From positions 360,363 to 424,362 of the forward strand of contig NC_013156.1 of NCBI RefSeq assembly GCF_000023985.1: 64,000 nt of DNA. The letters are read 5' to 3'. Source of the DNA: Methanocaldococcus fervens AG86 (GTDB lineage Archaea; AGJL01; Methanococci; Methanococcales; Methanocaldococcaceae). The notes beneath the pieces were generated by a model. It had not been told where the DNA came from. It saw nothing but the letters and a program-made list of their open reading frames with translations, and made no database searches. Every line of letters begins with the position of its first letter. Within the stretch, counting starts at the first letter, position 1. Of this stretch, positions 53,961-62,462 are shown one piece after another. The position numbers and the translations under genes are program-made.

Positions 53961-54362
53961 AGGGCAATCATTCGAGATAAGTATATTTTCAGCATTCTTA
54001 ATATTTATGCTTTTCGTTATCTTATAAGTCGAAGGGTACTTAACCCCATTCATTTATATACCTTCTTACCCATATAAATTTTACTTTTTAGACGTAAAAA
54101 AGAATTTTAAAGTTATTAAATTTTAAAATTTAACTAATTTATTATGGAAATTTTTAGTTAAAAATAATTAACTAAAATATTCTAAAAATTCCATATAATT
54201 TAATTAATCTAAATATTTGAAATAATTAAAATAATCTACCCTTCGAAATTTCTTAAAAAAACTTAAAATTGAAAAATAAGTCATAAAAACTAATTATTTC
54301 AAAAATAAAAAATTTTCATCGAGATAAGTATAATATAAATAATTAAAAAAATGTATAGGAAT
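53961..54362 (-). promoter_or_regulatory. CRISPR leader and AT-rich gene-free region
   Basis: This 400-base stretch between the array and S27e holds no gene. On the minus strand a TATA-like GTATATAAATG is near 54049-54060, about 90 bases before the first repeat. The 13-mer CGAGATAAGTATA occurs twice in direct orientation, at 53973-53985 (13 bases from the first repeat) and 54320-54332 (30 bases from the S27e stop). Most of the rest is A/T-only. Confidence 0.6.
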
Positions 54363-54551
54363 TTATCCTAAAATCTCTAAAATTTTAGCTTTAACTTTTC
54401 CTTTTCCTCCTCTTGGCTCAACTAAAACTTTCCCACATGTTAAACACTTAACAACAGTAGCTGGACTTCCAAAGACCACTTGCTCATTGTTGCATTCTGG
54501 GCATTGAACTCTCAAGAATTTTGTTCTTGGCTGTGGGATTAACTCCATCAT
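54363..54551 (-). CDS. rps27e: Small subunit ribosomal protein eS27
   Basis: A protein of 61-62 residues with the eS27 zinc finger: [35 protein letters not shown]. The minus-strand order GINS, L44e, S27e following PCNA is the conserved Methanocaldococcus order. Two ATGs are in tandem after GAGGGGAG; either could be used. Confidence 0.95.
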   Translation of the reverse strand: MMELIPQPRTKFLRVQCPECNNEQVVFGSPATVVKCLTCGKVLVEPRGGKGKVKAKILEILG

Positions 54552-54609
54552 CTCCCCTCTCTACAATTTTTTAAAATGTTTAAAAAAGTTTTAAATTTTT
54601 ATACAAAAT

Positions 54610-54894
54610 TTATTTCTCAATAAACTCAAATCTTCCTGACCTAAAGCAACCGTTTGCCTTTGTGTGCATTTTTCCGCACTCAGTACACTTAAATCTTAAG
54701 TCAATCTTTTTGACTGGTTTTGACCTGTCTGGTAAAGGTCTTGGGAAACCTCCATAACCAGCTGTTACTCTTCTGAACTGCCTTTGACCCCAAGTTAACT
54801 CGCTAGGTCTTCCTTTTTTTGCCTTCTCTACTGTATGGATAGTGTGTTTTTTACAGTACGGGCAGTATCTCTTAACTTTTTTCGGCATTTTCAT
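54610..54894 (-). CDS. rpl44e: Large subunit ribosomal protein eL42 (L44e)
   Basis: A protein of 94 residues with zinc ligands [14 protein letters not shown] and [10 protein letters not shown] and the conserved [15 protein letters not shown] loop that contacts the E-site tRNA. The start at 54894 has AGGTGA five bases upstream; the ATG three codons earlier lies within that motif. The 3' end of the GINS gene overlaps its start by 23 bases, so they are co-transcribed. Confidence 0.95.
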   Translation of the reverse strand: MKMPKKVKRYCPYCKKHTIHTVEKAKKGRPSELTWGQRQFRRVTAGYGGFPRPLPDRSKPVKKIDLRFKCTECGKMHTKANGCFRSGRFEFIEK

Positions 54895-55384
54895 AACTTT
54901 CACCTATTTCCGAAATAATTCTGTGTTTTTTTAAAATATCCGATATTTTTTTGTTTAATGAGAGGACATCATTCTTGTTTAGGTTGTATATAAAAGTGCC
55001 GTCTGTGAATGGTGGAAAGTTTTTATCAACCTTTACAACATCAATATCATTTATTGTATATATAGGTTTTGGTGCCTCAATCTCATTAGGTTGTGTAGAT
55101 TCAATATTTTCTTCAATTTTTAATTCAACAACAACATTTTCAATAGCATATATTATATTTAACTCTTCTGGAAGTAAGTTTTCCCTATCATCGTCCAAAT
55201 ATAACGCTTTGTATACCCTCAATTTTCTAAGCTCTTTAAAATAATATTTAGCTCTCTCAAGTTCAACATCATCTTCAATATTTTTTATATATTCCCTAAC
55301 ATCATCATAAAAACTATCAGGAAGTTTCAACAGTTTATCTGATTTTATTTCCTCAAAAAAATAATTTTTTAGGGATTCATACAT
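54872..55384 (-). CDS. gins51: Archaeal GINS subunit (Gins51-like)
   Basis: A protein of 170 residues. The N-terminal alpha-helical domain ([43 protein letters not shown]) and C-terminal small B domain ([37 protein letters not shown]) fit archaeal Gins51. GINS joins MCM and RecJ-type proteins in the replisome. It lies between PCNA (14-base gap) and L44e, an arrangement coupling replication and translation genes in one transcript. The ATG at 55384 follows GTGATAACC. Confidence 0.85.
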   Translation of the reverse strand: MYESLKNYFFEEIKSDKLLKLPDSFYDDVREYIKNIEDDVELERAKYYFKELRKLRVYKALYLDDDRENLLPEELNIIYAIENVVVELKIEENIESTQPNEIEAPKPIYTINDIDVVKVDKNFPPFTDGTFIYNLNKNDVLSLNKKISDILKKHRIISEIGESYENAEKS

Positions 55385-55398
55385 GGTTATCACAATTA

Positions 55399-56142
55399 TT
55401 ATCCTTCAATTCTTGGAGCTAAGAGGAATGTTAAATTAACTCCAGCTAAGGTATATTCAATCTTTACAGGCATGTCATTACCTAAATATATTTTAATAAT
55501 ATCCCCAGAACTAACCCCCTTAACCATATCCTTTAAATAATCTAAATTGAAAGCACTTTTAGCCTCTTCTTTGACATCCAAGCTAATAATTGCAGAACTA
55601 TCTTTTTCAAACTCTGCATTAAAATCATTCAAGTCCCCCTTAGCATGAACAACAAACTTTTCCTCATCAACCTTCAAAATTACATAATCGCTGAATAAAT
55701 CAGCATCCTTTAAAGCCTCTTTGAAAGCATCCCCTTTAATCATTATAACATTAGGATACTCAATCTCAGGAACTTTAACTGATGAGGCAGATAAATCCAA
55801 CAATGCTAAGCTAAACTTCCTCTTTCCAGTATTTTCAAATATAACGTTTAACTTATTTTTCTCCTCATCCAATTCTAAAATTAACCTATCTTTTGATTTA
55901 GCCCTATTCATAACTTTTTTAAACGCTTCTAAATCAATTCCAATTTCATGATTATCCGCTTCATACTCTTCAAACGCCAATCTTGGAATTTCTAAGCTAA
56001 CTAATGCCACGTGGCTTGGATCCATTGCGCTTGCTCTAACCCCCTCTTCATCAACTTCAAAACAAATCTCATCCAAAAGTGTTGATACAGTATCAATAAC
56101 CTTTTTAAACTCTTTTGCACTCTCCATAACTCCTCTAAACAT
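55399..56142 (-). CDS. pcn: DNA polymerase sliding clamp (PCNA)
   Basis: A protein of 247 residues, the usual length. The PCNA signature is present: [51 protein letters not shown], the D41-like [10 protein letters not shown] helix region, and a C-terminal [32 protein letters not shown]. The acidic patches are as expected for an archaeal clamp. The ATG follows GGTGATACT. It is divergent from chorismate mutase across a 200-base promoter region. Confidence 0.96.
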   Translation of the reverse strand: MFRGVMESAKEFKKVIDTVSTLLDEICFEVDEEGVRASAMDPSHVALVSLEIPRLAFEEYEADNHEIGIDLEAFKKVMNRAKSKDRLILELDEEKNKLNVIFENTGKRKFSLALLDLSASSVKVPEIEYPNVIMIKGDAFKEALKDADLFSDYVILKVDEEKFVVHAKGDLNDFNAEFEKDSSAIISLDVKEEAKSAFNLDYLKDMVKGVSSGDIIKIYLGNDMPVKIEYTLAGVNLTFLLAPRIEG

Positions 56143-56343
56143 AGTATCACCAATTTAACATTAATAAATATAAAAATAGTCTTGGCATATGTGGGTATAA
56201 AAACATTTTTATATCTCTTTTATATTTTTAGGTATTGTTCAATCTTTTTGTTTTAATACTTTTTGTTGCTACCCATATAAATAACAAATAACAAAACTTT
56301 ATATATATTTCAGTATCTTTATAATAAGCGTTCTGTGATTACA
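56143..56343. promoter_or_regulatory. Divergent promoter region, pcn / chorismate mutase
   Basis: Two hundred AT-rich bases between divergent genes. Plus-strand TATA-like CTTTATATATATTT is near 56299-56312, which fits the chorismate mutase operon. Minus-strand candidates are near 56200-56225 (AAAAATGTTTTTATACCC read in reverse). No palindrome or other gene was noticed. Confidence 0.5.
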
Positions 56344-56652
56344 ATGAAAAAGAAACTTGCTGAAATTAGGAAAAAAATTGATGACATAGATAACAACATA
56401 TTAAAGTTGATTGCTGAAAGGAACAGCTTAGCTAAAGATGTAGCTGAGATAAAAAATCAACTAGGCATTCCTATAGATGACCCAGATAGAGAAAAATATA
56501 TATACGATAGGATAAGAAAACTTTGTAAAGAACATAACGTTGATGAAAATGTTGGCATTAAAATATTTCAAATATTAATAGAGCATAATAAAGCTCTTCA
56601 AAAGAAATATCTTGAGGAAACACAAAATAAAAATAAAATTTTTAAACAATAA
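56344..56652 (+). CDS. aroQ: Chorismate mutase (AroQ type)
   Basis: A protein of 102 residues, all-helical AroQ fold: AEIRKKIDDIDNNILKLIAERNSLAKDVAEIKNQLGIPIDDPDREKYIYDRIRKLC. The catalytic Arg, Lys and Glu/Gln positions of the AroQ helix bundle appear present. It converts chorismate to prephenate for Phe/Tyr synthesis. The start at 56344 follows GTGAT; a GTG at 56335 is within that motif. S17e follows 24 bases later. Confidence 0.92.
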   Translation: MKKKLAEIRKKIDDIDNNILKLIAERNSLAKDVAEIKNQLGIPIDDPDREKYIYDRIRKLCKEHNVDENVGIKIFQILIEHNKALQKKYLEETQNKNKIFKQ

Positions 56653-56676
56653 AAAATAAACTAAGCAGGTGAGATG

Positions 56677-56865
56677 ATGGGAAGGATTAGACAAACATTA
56701 ATCAAAAGAACAGCTATGGAATTAATTAAAAAGTATAGAGATTTATTTACAACAGATTTTGAAACAAACAAAAGAATTTTAGATCAAGTAGCTCAAATCT
56801 CAACAAAAAGATTGAGAAATAGAATTGCTGGTTATATCACCCACAAAATGAGACAGATACAATAA
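56677..56865 (+). CDS. rps17e: Small subunit ribosomal protein eS17
   Basis: A basic protein of 62 residues: GRIRQTLIKRTAMELIKKYRDLFTTDFETNKRILDQVAQISTKRLRNRIAGYITHKM, the eS17 pattern. The second of two tandem ATGs (56677) is better spaced from AGGTGAG. The unusual pairing with chorismate mutase upstream and dapA downstream is a conserved Methanocaldococcus order. Confidence 0.95.
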   Translation: MGRIRQTLIKRTAMELIKKYRDLFTTDFETNKRILDQVAQISTKRLRNRIAGYITHKMRQIQ

Positions 56866-56877
56866 AAAGGTGAAGCT

Positions 56878-57747
56878 ATGTTTAAAGGGGTCTATCCCGC
56901 CATTGTTACTCCTTTTAAAAATGAAGAGATAGATTATAGTGGTTTAGAGGAAAATATAAATTTTCTAATTGAAAACGGCGTTAGTGGAATAGTAGCTGTT
57001 GGAACTACTGGGGAAAGTCCTACATTATCGCACGAAGAGCATAAAAAGGTTATAGAAAAAGTTGTAGATATTGTTAATGGGAGAGTTCAAGTCATTGCAG
57101 GAGCAGGTTCAAACTGTACAAAAGAAGCTGTGGAACTCTCTATTTTTGCCGAGGATGTAGGAGCAGATGCCGTTTTGTCAATAACTCCCTATTACAACAA
57201 ACCAACACAGGAAGGATTAAAAAGACATTTTGGAAAAATCGCTGAGTCAATAAATATTCCAATTGTCTTATATAACGTCCCTTCAAGAACCTCTGTTAAT
57301 TTGGAGCCAAAAACAGTAAAAGCTTTGGCTGAAGAATACAGCAACATTTCAGCAGTTAAAGAAGCTAATCCTAACCTATCCCAAGTTTCTGAGCTTATAC
57401 ATGACGCAAAAGTAACTGTTCTCTCAGGAAATGATGAGTTAACTCTACCAATAATCGCCTTAGGAGGAAAAGGAGTTATTAGTGTTGTGGCAAATGTAGT
57501 TCCAAAAGAGTTCGTAGAGATGGTCAATTACGCATTAAATGGAGATTTTGAGAAAGCAAGAGAGATCCACTACAGATTATTCCCATTGATGAAGGCATTG
57601 TTTATTGAAACTAATCCAATACCTGTTAAAACCGCTTTAAATATGATGGGAAGACCAGCTGGTGAGTTAAGATTACCATTATGTGAGATGAGTGAAGAAC
57701 ATAAAAAGATATTAGAAAAGGTTTTAAAAGACCTGGGCTTAATCTAA
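56878..57747 (+). CDS. dapA: 4-hydroxy-tetrahydrodipicolinate synthase
   Basis: A protein of 289 residues. TIM-barrel with GTTGESPTLS near 43, ITPYYNKPTQEGLKRHF near 104, LYNVPSRTS near 132 and the Schiff-base lysine in SAVKEANPN near 161. It condenses pyruvate and aspartate semialdehyde, the entry to lysine. The ATG follows AGGTGAAGCT, 12 bases after eS17. GatC follows 16 bases later. Confidence 0.96.
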   Translation: MFKGVYPAIVTPFKNEEIDYSGLEENINFLIENGVSGIVAVGTTGESPTLSHEEHKKVIEKVVDIVNGRVQVIAGAGSNCTKEAVELSIFAEDVGADAVLSITPYYNKPTQEGLKRHFGKIAESINIPIVLYNVPSRTSVNLEPKTVKALAEEYSNISAVKEANPNLSQVSELIHDAKVTVLSGNDELTLPIIALGGKGVISVVANVVPKEFVEMVNYALNGDFEKAREIHYRLFPLMKALFIETNPIPVKTALNMMGRPAGELRLPLCEMSEEHKKILEKVLKDLGLI

Positions 57748-57763
57748 TCCTACGGTGAGTTTA

Positions 57764-58012
57764 ATGGATGAAAAAACCATTGAAAAGATAAGAAAAGAGG
57801 CTGAAGAGATTATCAACAAATTTAGCGAAGTTTTAGAGAAGTATAACTTAGAGATGGAAGAGAGCTACTATATTGTAGATAGCAGGAATGTATTAAGAGA
57901 TGATGAAGCGATTGAAAGTAATCCAGAATTTAGGGAGAAGTTTCTAAAAATTGCCCCTAAGGTAAATAAAGAAGGTTATGTTGTTGTAGAAAAAGGTAGC
58001 TGGTTGAAATAA
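57764..58012 (+). CDS. gatC: Aspartyl/glutamyl-tRNA amidotransferase subunit C
   Basis: A protein of 82 residues, small and helical: TIEKIRKEAEEIINKFSEVLEKYNLEMEESYYIVDSRNVLRDDEAIESNPEF. The C-terminal segment (NREFREKFLKIAPKVNKEGYVVV-like) is the belt that wraps GatA and GatB in the Asp-tRNA(Asn) amidotransferase. GatA and GatB are not in this window. The ATG at 57764 follows GGTGAG. Confidence 0.75.
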   Translation: MDEKTIEKIRKEAEEIINKFSEVLEKYNLEMEESYYIVDSRNVLRDDEAIESNPEFREKFLKIAPKVNKEGYVVVEKGSWLK

Positions 58013-58123
58013 AGGTTAAAACCAAAAAGTTTAAGTAATGGTTCTCATATTATTAGATGAAAAACATCATAAGAGGGTGATACCATAAAGAGGAGTTCAA
58101 GAAGATGGAAAAAGAAAGGAAGA

Positions 58124-58192
58124 ATGAGATGGAAATGGTATAAGAAAAGATTAAGAAGGTTGAAAAGAGAAAGAAAGAGAGCTAGAACATAA
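58124..58192 (+). CDS. rpl41e: Ribosomal protein eL41, very short form
   Basis: A 22-residue peptide starting at ATG 58124, [22 protein letters not shown], aligns along its length with eukaryotic eL41 (about 25 residues, arginine/lysine only). AAAGGA ends three bases before the ATG. The M. jannaschii protein is annotated longer, with an upstream start and [13 protein letters not shown]; those codons exist here from 58085, but the upstream GTG at 58077 runs into a stop after three codons because one base differs. The short form is therefore the likely product. Confidence 0.7.
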   Translation: MRWKWYKKRLRRLKRERKRART

Positions 58193-58264
58193 ATTCTTTG
58201 CCTTTTATTTATTTTATTTTTTAGAAAAATTAATCAATAAATTTAAATAAATTACTGTGAGAGT

Positions 58265-58702
58265 ATGAAGGTTGAGGGTATAACTAAAAAAATTATGGAG
58301 CATTTAAAAGAGCCGATAACAATTAGAGAGCTCGCCAAAAAATTAAATATGCATCCAAAAAACTTAGATGTTAAAATTAGAGTATTGAGAGATTTGGGGT
58401 TGGTAGAGACAAAAAAGGGTAGAAATGGAGGGGTTAGATTAACAAGAGAAGGTTTATATTTATTGGAGAAGGGAGAAATTACCTTAGGAGCGTTAAAATT
58501 ACAGATTGTTGCCAAGGATAGAATTGGTTTATTAGCTGATATAACTTCAAGAATATCCAAAATAGGAGGAAATATAACATCAACAGTCCTTGAAAGAGAT
58601 GGGGAGGATGTTGTTATTTATTTGATTGTGGAAAATGTAGATAAGGATGAAATAAAAAATGCTTTAAATGATGTAGTGAAAAAAATTTCTATTATTTGGT
58701 GA
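58265..58702 (+). CDS. Winged-helix/ACT-domain regulator
   Basis: A protein of 145 residues. Residues 1-70 form a winged helix (ITKKIMEHLKEPITIRELAKKLNMHPKNLDVKIRVLRDLGLVETKKGRNGGVRLTREGL), and residues 76-145 an ACT domain (LQIVAKDRIGLLADITSRISKIGGNITSTVLERDGEDVVIYLIV). ACT domains bind amino acids, so it may regulate amino-acid genes; chorismate mutase, dapA and trpG are neighbours. The ATG follows GTGAGAGT. The CYTH gene starts six bases after it. Confidence 0.85.
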   Translation: MKVEGITKKIMEHLKEPITIRELAKKLNMHPKNLDVKIRVLRDLGLVETKKGRNGGVRLTREGLYLLEKGEITLGALKLQIVAKDRIGLLADITSRISKIGGNITSTVLERDGEDVVIYLIVENVDKDEIKNALNDVVKKISIIW

Positions 58703-58708
58703 GTTGTT

Positions 58709-59239
58709 ATGATAGAGGTTGAAGTTAAAGTAAAAATTGATGACAAGGATAAAATTGCAGAGCAGTTAAAAAATCTTGGCTTTAAATTTGTTAAGAAAAA
58801 ATTTCAAGAAGATATCTATTTTAATGGAATTGATAGGGATTTTAGAGAAACTGATGAAGCTTTAAGGATTAGAGATGAAGACGGAAAGTTCTTTGTTACA
58901 TATAAAGGTCCAAAAATAGATAAAATATCAAAAACAAGGGAGGAAATTGAAGTTGGAATAGAAGATAAAGAAAAAATGAGGCAAATATTTATAAAACTTG
59001 GATTTAAAGAAGTTCCTCCAATTAGGAAAGTTAGGGAAATCTATAAAAAAGACGATATTGGAGCAAGCATAGATGAGGTTGAGGGTCTTGGCTTATTTTT
59101 AGAATTAGAAAAATCAATACCGGATATTAATAAAAAAGATAAGGTTTTAGATGAGCTAATGGAGATACTGAAAAGTTTAAATATTAGTAGAGAGAATATT
59201 ATTAGAAAATCATACTTGGAGCTAAGGGGGTTGCAATGA
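58709..59239 (+). CDS. CYTH-domain protein (class IV adenylate cyclase/thiamine triphosphatase type)
   Basis: A protein of 176 residues. The EXEXK motif is at residues 3-7 (EVEVK), and the tunnel-fold basic and acidic pattern continues: DEALRIRDEDGKFFVTYKGPK, SKTREEIEVGI, IRKVREIYKKDDIGASIDEVEGLGLFLELE. The archaeal members are named CyaB, but triphosphate hydrolysis may be the actual reaction. Its stop codon overlaps the start of the small membrane peptide in an ATGA junction. Confidence 0.85.
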   Translation: MIEVEVKVKIDDKDKIAEQLKNLGFKFVKKKFQEDIYFNGIDRDFRETDEALRIRDEDGKFFVTYKGPKIDKISKTREEIEVGIEDKEKMRQIFIKLGFKEVPPIRKVREIYKKDDIGASIDEVEGLGLFLELEKSIPDINKKDKVLDELMEILKSLNISRENIIRKSYLELRGLQ

Positions 59240-59334
59240 AAAACACAAAAATGAAAAAAAGGCAGGCATTGGCGATATTTGTAGCTTTAGCTATGATGCT
59301 CTCAGTAATTCCAGTGTTTTTAATGGGAATTTAA
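59236..59334 (+). CDS. Small 32-residue membrane peptide
   Basis: MKNTKMKKRQALAIFVALAMMLSVIPVFLMGI: a short basic N-terminus and one hydrophobic helix (residues 11-31). Its ATG overlaps the CYTH stop (ATGA), which implies coupled translation, and its stop is one base from the convergent gene. The start has GGGGG five bases upstream. I do not know a family. It could be a tail-less membrane anchor or a partner of the CYTH enzyme. Confidence 0.6.
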   Translation: MKNTKMKKRQALAIFVALAMMLSVIPVFLMGI

Positions 59335-59820
59335 TTATTTAAAATAACTCCTAATTCTTCCTACCAATTCTCTAAAATCGTTTATGTTAGATGCCCTAAT
59401 GTCCCTTTTTTGCGGGAATTTTAATATAATCTCATCAAATATGTTTGTATTCTGCGGTTTTTTCATCATATAATAATATTTTGCAATACAGTTAATTCTT
59501 GCGGTTATAAGCTCACTTAAATAGTTGAGACACATGTCTTCAGTAACAAGACCCATATAACTGTTTCCCTCTTCAGGTTTTAATAAAGCTATGCCCACCA
59601 AAATCTCCACTATATCACATTTAATAAGTTCTTTAGAGTTTTGTTGTTTCTTTTTTAGTTCATATAAGTAGATAGCCAAATCTCTAATAGATGTCCAAGG
59701 TAAATCCAAATCAACTTTATCTAAATCCTCTTTTTTTAATTTCCATAATGGGGTTTCTTCACCATTTAACAATACCTTGTATTCTAAGCAGGATTGATAC
59801 AATATCTCATAAACGTCCAT
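59335..59820 (-). CDS. Conserved hypothetical protein
   Basis: A protein of 161 residues, mostly helical, with three cysteines but no motif spacing that I recognise. Blocks: PWTSIRDLAIYLYELKKKQQ, CDIVEILVGIALLKPEEGNSYMGLV, LNYLSELITARINCIAKYYYMMKK. I remember a similar gene beside trpG in M. jannaschii. The ATG at 59820 follows GTGAAAAAC. It is 25 bases downstream of trpG and probably in its operon. Confidence 0.6.
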   Translation of the reverse strand: MDVYEILYQSCLEYKVLLNGEETPLWKLKKEDLDKVDLDLPWTSIRDLAIYLYELKKKQQNSKELIKCDIVEILVGIALLKPEEGNSYMGLVTEDMCLNYLSELITARINCIAKYYYMMKKPQNTNIFDEIILKFPQKRDIRASNINDFRELVGRIRSYFK

Positions 59821-59845
59821 GTTTTTCACTTAAAAATATTTTTAT

Positions 59846-60439
59846 TTAATATTCATGCTCAACAAAATTCTTAATAAGCTTTAATCCCAAATCTGGGAAT
59901 TTCAGTTCATCAGATTCTGTCAATATACTCTCTGGATGGAATTGAACCCCCTCAATTGGTAACTTTTTATGCCTAACCCCCATTATATAATTGTCATCCA
60001 AACTTCTTGCAGTTATTTTTAACTCTTTTGGAACCTTATAAGCTATTAATGAATGGTATCTCCCTCCATAAAATGGATTTGGAATATTTTTAAAAATTCC
60101 TTCACCGTCATGCTCTATCAAACTTGCCTTTCCATGCACAACCCTCTCTGCTCTCCCAATTTCTCCACCAAACGCCTCAACAATACATTGATGCCCTAAA
60201 CAAACTCCTAATATAGGAGTATCAACCTCTTGAATAATTTTTATACAATTTCCTGCCTCCTTGGGAGTTTTTGGTCCTGGGCTTATAATTATCCTATCAG
60301 GATTTATCCTCTTTATCTCCTCTAATGTGATTTTATTATCCACTAACTTAACTTTATACCCTAAAGTTCCTACATATTGGACTAAATTCCAAACAAACGA
60401 ATCGATATTATCAATAATCAAAACTTTTTTAACTCCCAT
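59846..60439 (-). CDS. trpG: Anthranilate synthase component II (glutamine amidotransferase)
   Basis: A protein of 197 residues, class I amidotransferase triad: Cys in LGVCLGHQCIVEAFGG near residue 77, His and Glu in VQFHPESILTE near 170. IDNIDSFVWNLVQYVGTLG is the usual N-terminus. It gives ammonia to anthranilate synthase TrpE in tryptophan synthesis, and could also serve aminobenzoate synthesis. TrpE is not in the window. It is 11 bases after argS on the same strand. Confidence 0.9.
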   Translation of the reverse strand: MGVKKVLIIDNIDSFVWNLVQYVGTLGYKVKLVDNKITLEEIKRINPDRIIISPGPKTPKEAGNCIKIIQEVDTPILGVCLGHQCIVEAFGGEIGRAERVVHGKASLIEHDGEGIFKNIPNPFYGGRYHSLIAYKVPKELKITARSLDDNYIMGVRHKKLPIEGVQFHPESILTESDELKFPDLGLKLIKNFVEHEY

Positions 60440-60450
60440 AATATCCCAAC

Positions 60451-62151
60451 CTACATCCTTCCTGGGCAGTTAATTCCCAATAATCCCAAGCCTATCTCTA
60501 TAACCGCCTTAGTGCTTTTAACCAACTTTAATCTTGATTTTTTGATATTGTCATCAACTTTTGTCATTAAAATTGGGCAGTTTGCATAGAATCTGTTAAA
60601 TACTTTAGCGAGCTCCAATAAGTAGTTTGCCAATACATGCACTTTCCTATTTTCAGCACTTTCTTTAATCATATCTTTAAATTCATCTAGCATCTTAATT
60701 AACTCCTTCTCCTCGTTAGTTAATTCATAATCAAATAATGCCTCATCCTTAACTCCTTTTTTCTCAGCCTCTTTTAATATACTACAACATCTTGCATGAG
60801 CATATTGAATGAATGGACAACCAACCTTTTCAAAGTCTAATGCCTCTTCCCACTTAAATATCATTGGCTTTTCTGGAGAAATTCTTGCTATGTTGTATCT
60901 AACAGCTCCCAATCCAATGTCTTTAGCTATTTCCTCTTCAACCCACCTCTTTTTGCATTCTTCCTTAGCTCTCTTTATGGCCTCCTCTAATAATTCATCA
61001 GTACTTATAAACCTCCCCCTTCTTGTACTCATTGAACCTTCTGGGAGGGATATAAATTCATAAAATATAACCTCTGGCACCTTACTTCCAAGCAGTTTTA
61101 AAGCTGCTTTAACCATTTCTGCCGTTAATTTGTGGTCAGCCCCTAAAACATCTATTCCAATATCACACTTTGATAACTTATCCAAATGATAGGCAATATC
61201 TCTTGTTGAGTATAGGCTTGTTCCATTTGCCCTCGCTAAAACCATTTTCTTTTGAATTCCAAAGTCAGATAAGTCAAGCATGTATGTTTCTTCCTTAACA
61301 ACCTTTCCAGTTTCCATCAATCTTTTTAAAACTTCTTTAACCATTCCATTCCTTACATAAGTACTTTCCCAAACAAATGTATCGTGCTTAATGTTTAAAT
61401 TATTCAATGTCTCTTTTATCCCATCCAAGGCATAATTGACTGCAAATTCAAATTTTTTAACCACTTCATTATCTTCATTCTTTTCTAATGCATCTTCATA
61501 CTCTCTCATTAATTCAAGGATTTTCTCCTCTTCTTCAGGATGCTCCTCCAAATATTTGTTAATTTTTACGTAGGTTTCAGCAATTGCATGGTCTTTCTTT
61601 TTTTCTTTATCCAAACCAAACAATTCAATCCCATAAACAACTAAAGCCATTTGTCTACCCATATCGTTAACATAATAATGAGTTTCAACATCATAACCAT
61701 AGAATTCCAATATTCTCTTTAAACAATCTCCAATAATTGCATTTCTCAAATGACCTATATGTAAAGGTCCATTAGGATTTGCTGATGTATGCTCTAAAAT
61801 AATTTTTACTCCTTTTTTATCTCCTTTACCGTAATTATTTCCTTTTTTGTCAATTTCTTCAACCAAATTTTTAGCAAATTTATTGTAATCTATGTAGAAG
61901 TTTATGTATCCATTAACTGCCTTTATCTCTTTAATTCCTTCAATATTCATAGCTTTTAATTTCTCTACTATTTCTTCAGCAATAACTTTTGGATTCTTTT
62001 TTAACTCTTTAGCTAATCTAAAACAAATATTTACGGAGTAATCTCCCAACTCCAAGTTTGGTGTTTTATCCAATTTTATCTCAACACCTTTCCCAATCTC
62101 TTCATAAATCACTTTTTTTAATGCATTAATAATATTGTTTTTGACATCCAT
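60451..62151 (-). CDS. argS: Arginyl-tRNA synthetase
   Basis: A protein of 566 residues, class I: HIGH-type motif [20 protein letters not shown] near 121-140, the MSTR...-like KMSK replacement [17 protein letters not shown] near 373, and an anticodon-binding C-terminal domain ending [13 protein letters not shown]-like. The N-terminal additional domain ([19 protein letters not shown]) recognises the tRNA D-loop. The ATG follows GAGGGAAGTAGT. The gene precedes trpG and may be co-transcribed with it. Confidence 0.95.
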   Translation of the reverse strand: MDVKNNIINALKKVIYEEIGKGVEIKLDKTPNLELGDYSVNICFRLAKELKKNPKVIAEEIVEKLKAMNIEGIKEIKAVNGYINFYIDYNKFAKNLVEEIDKKGNNYGKGDKKGVKIILEHTSANPNGPLHIGHLRNAIIGDCLKRILEFYGYDVETHYYVNDMGRQMALVVYGIELFGLDKEKKKDHAIAETYVKINKYLEEHPEEEEKILELMREYEDALEKNEDNEVVKKFEFAVNYALDGIKETLNNLNIKHDTFVWESTYVRNGMVKEVLKRLMETGKVVKEETYMLDLSDFGIQKKMVLARANGTSLYSTRDIAYHLDKLSKCDIGIDVLGADHKLTAEMVKAALKLLGSKVPEVIFYEFISLPEGSMSTRRGRFISTDELLEEAIKRAKEECKKRWVEEEIAKDIGLGAVRYNIARISPEKPMIFKWEEALDFEKVGCPFIQYAHARCCSILKEAEKKGVKDEALFDYELTNEEKELIKMLDEFKDMIKESAENRKVHVLANYLLELAKVFNRFYANCPILMTKVDDNIKKSRLKLVKSTKAVIEIGLGLLGINCPGRM

Positions 62152-62241
62152 ACTACTTCCCTCACGCGTTTTATTTTAATTAAAATTGGGTATTTTCTTT
62201 AAATACTTTCTTTTTAATTTATTAATTTAGATGAATGATAG

Positions 62242-62257
62242 AAAAGTTTATATATTA
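62242..62257 (+). promoter_or_regulatory. tRNA-Ala promoter TATA box
   Basis: AAAAGTTTATATATTA lies 31-46 bases upstream of the tRNA-Ala 5' end, the expected place for an archaeal TATA box of a tRNA gene. Confidence 0.65.
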
Positions 62258-62287
62258 GAATGATATATAAAAGCACTGCTATTTTGT

Positions 62288-62364
62288 GGGCTGGTAGCTC
62301 AGACTGGGAGAGCGCCGCATTGGCTGTGCGGAGGCCGCGGGTTCAAATCCCGCCCAGTCCACCA
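62288..62364 (+). tRNA. trnA: tRNA-Ala (GGC)
   Basis: Acceptor GGGCTGG pairs with CCAGTCC, including the G3-U70 wobble that identifies alanine tRNA. The anticodon arm is CCGCA-TTGGCTG-TGCGG with anticodon GGC, the T arm GCGGG-TTCAAAT-CCCGC is perfect, and CCA is encoded at the end. There is no intron. Confidence 0.96.
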
Positions 62365-62373
62365 TTTCTCTTT

Positions 62374-62447
62374 CAACCTTTTAGTAAAAGGTTGATCAAA
62401 ACGGATATATTAAGGAGGGCTAAAGTCCCCCATAATGCCTCTTCTTA
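62374..62447. repeat. Dispersed hairpin-rich intergenic repeat, copy 5
   Basis: Begins nine bases after the tRNA-Ala 3' end. A 9-bp hairpin, CAACCTTTT-AGT-AAAAGGTTG, is followed by TCAAAACGGAT and a second hairpin, GGAGGGCT-AAAG-TCCCCC (imperfect), then GCCTCTTCTTA. The order matches the copy at 1578-1650. It separates the tRNA from the convergent thiDN gene. Confidence 0.75.
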
Positions 62448-62462
62448 TGAAGATTTGAATAT

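Noticed and set aside
53823-54053. Minus-strand open frame of 76 codons
   Set aside because: It is made of CRISPR repeats, spacers and leader.
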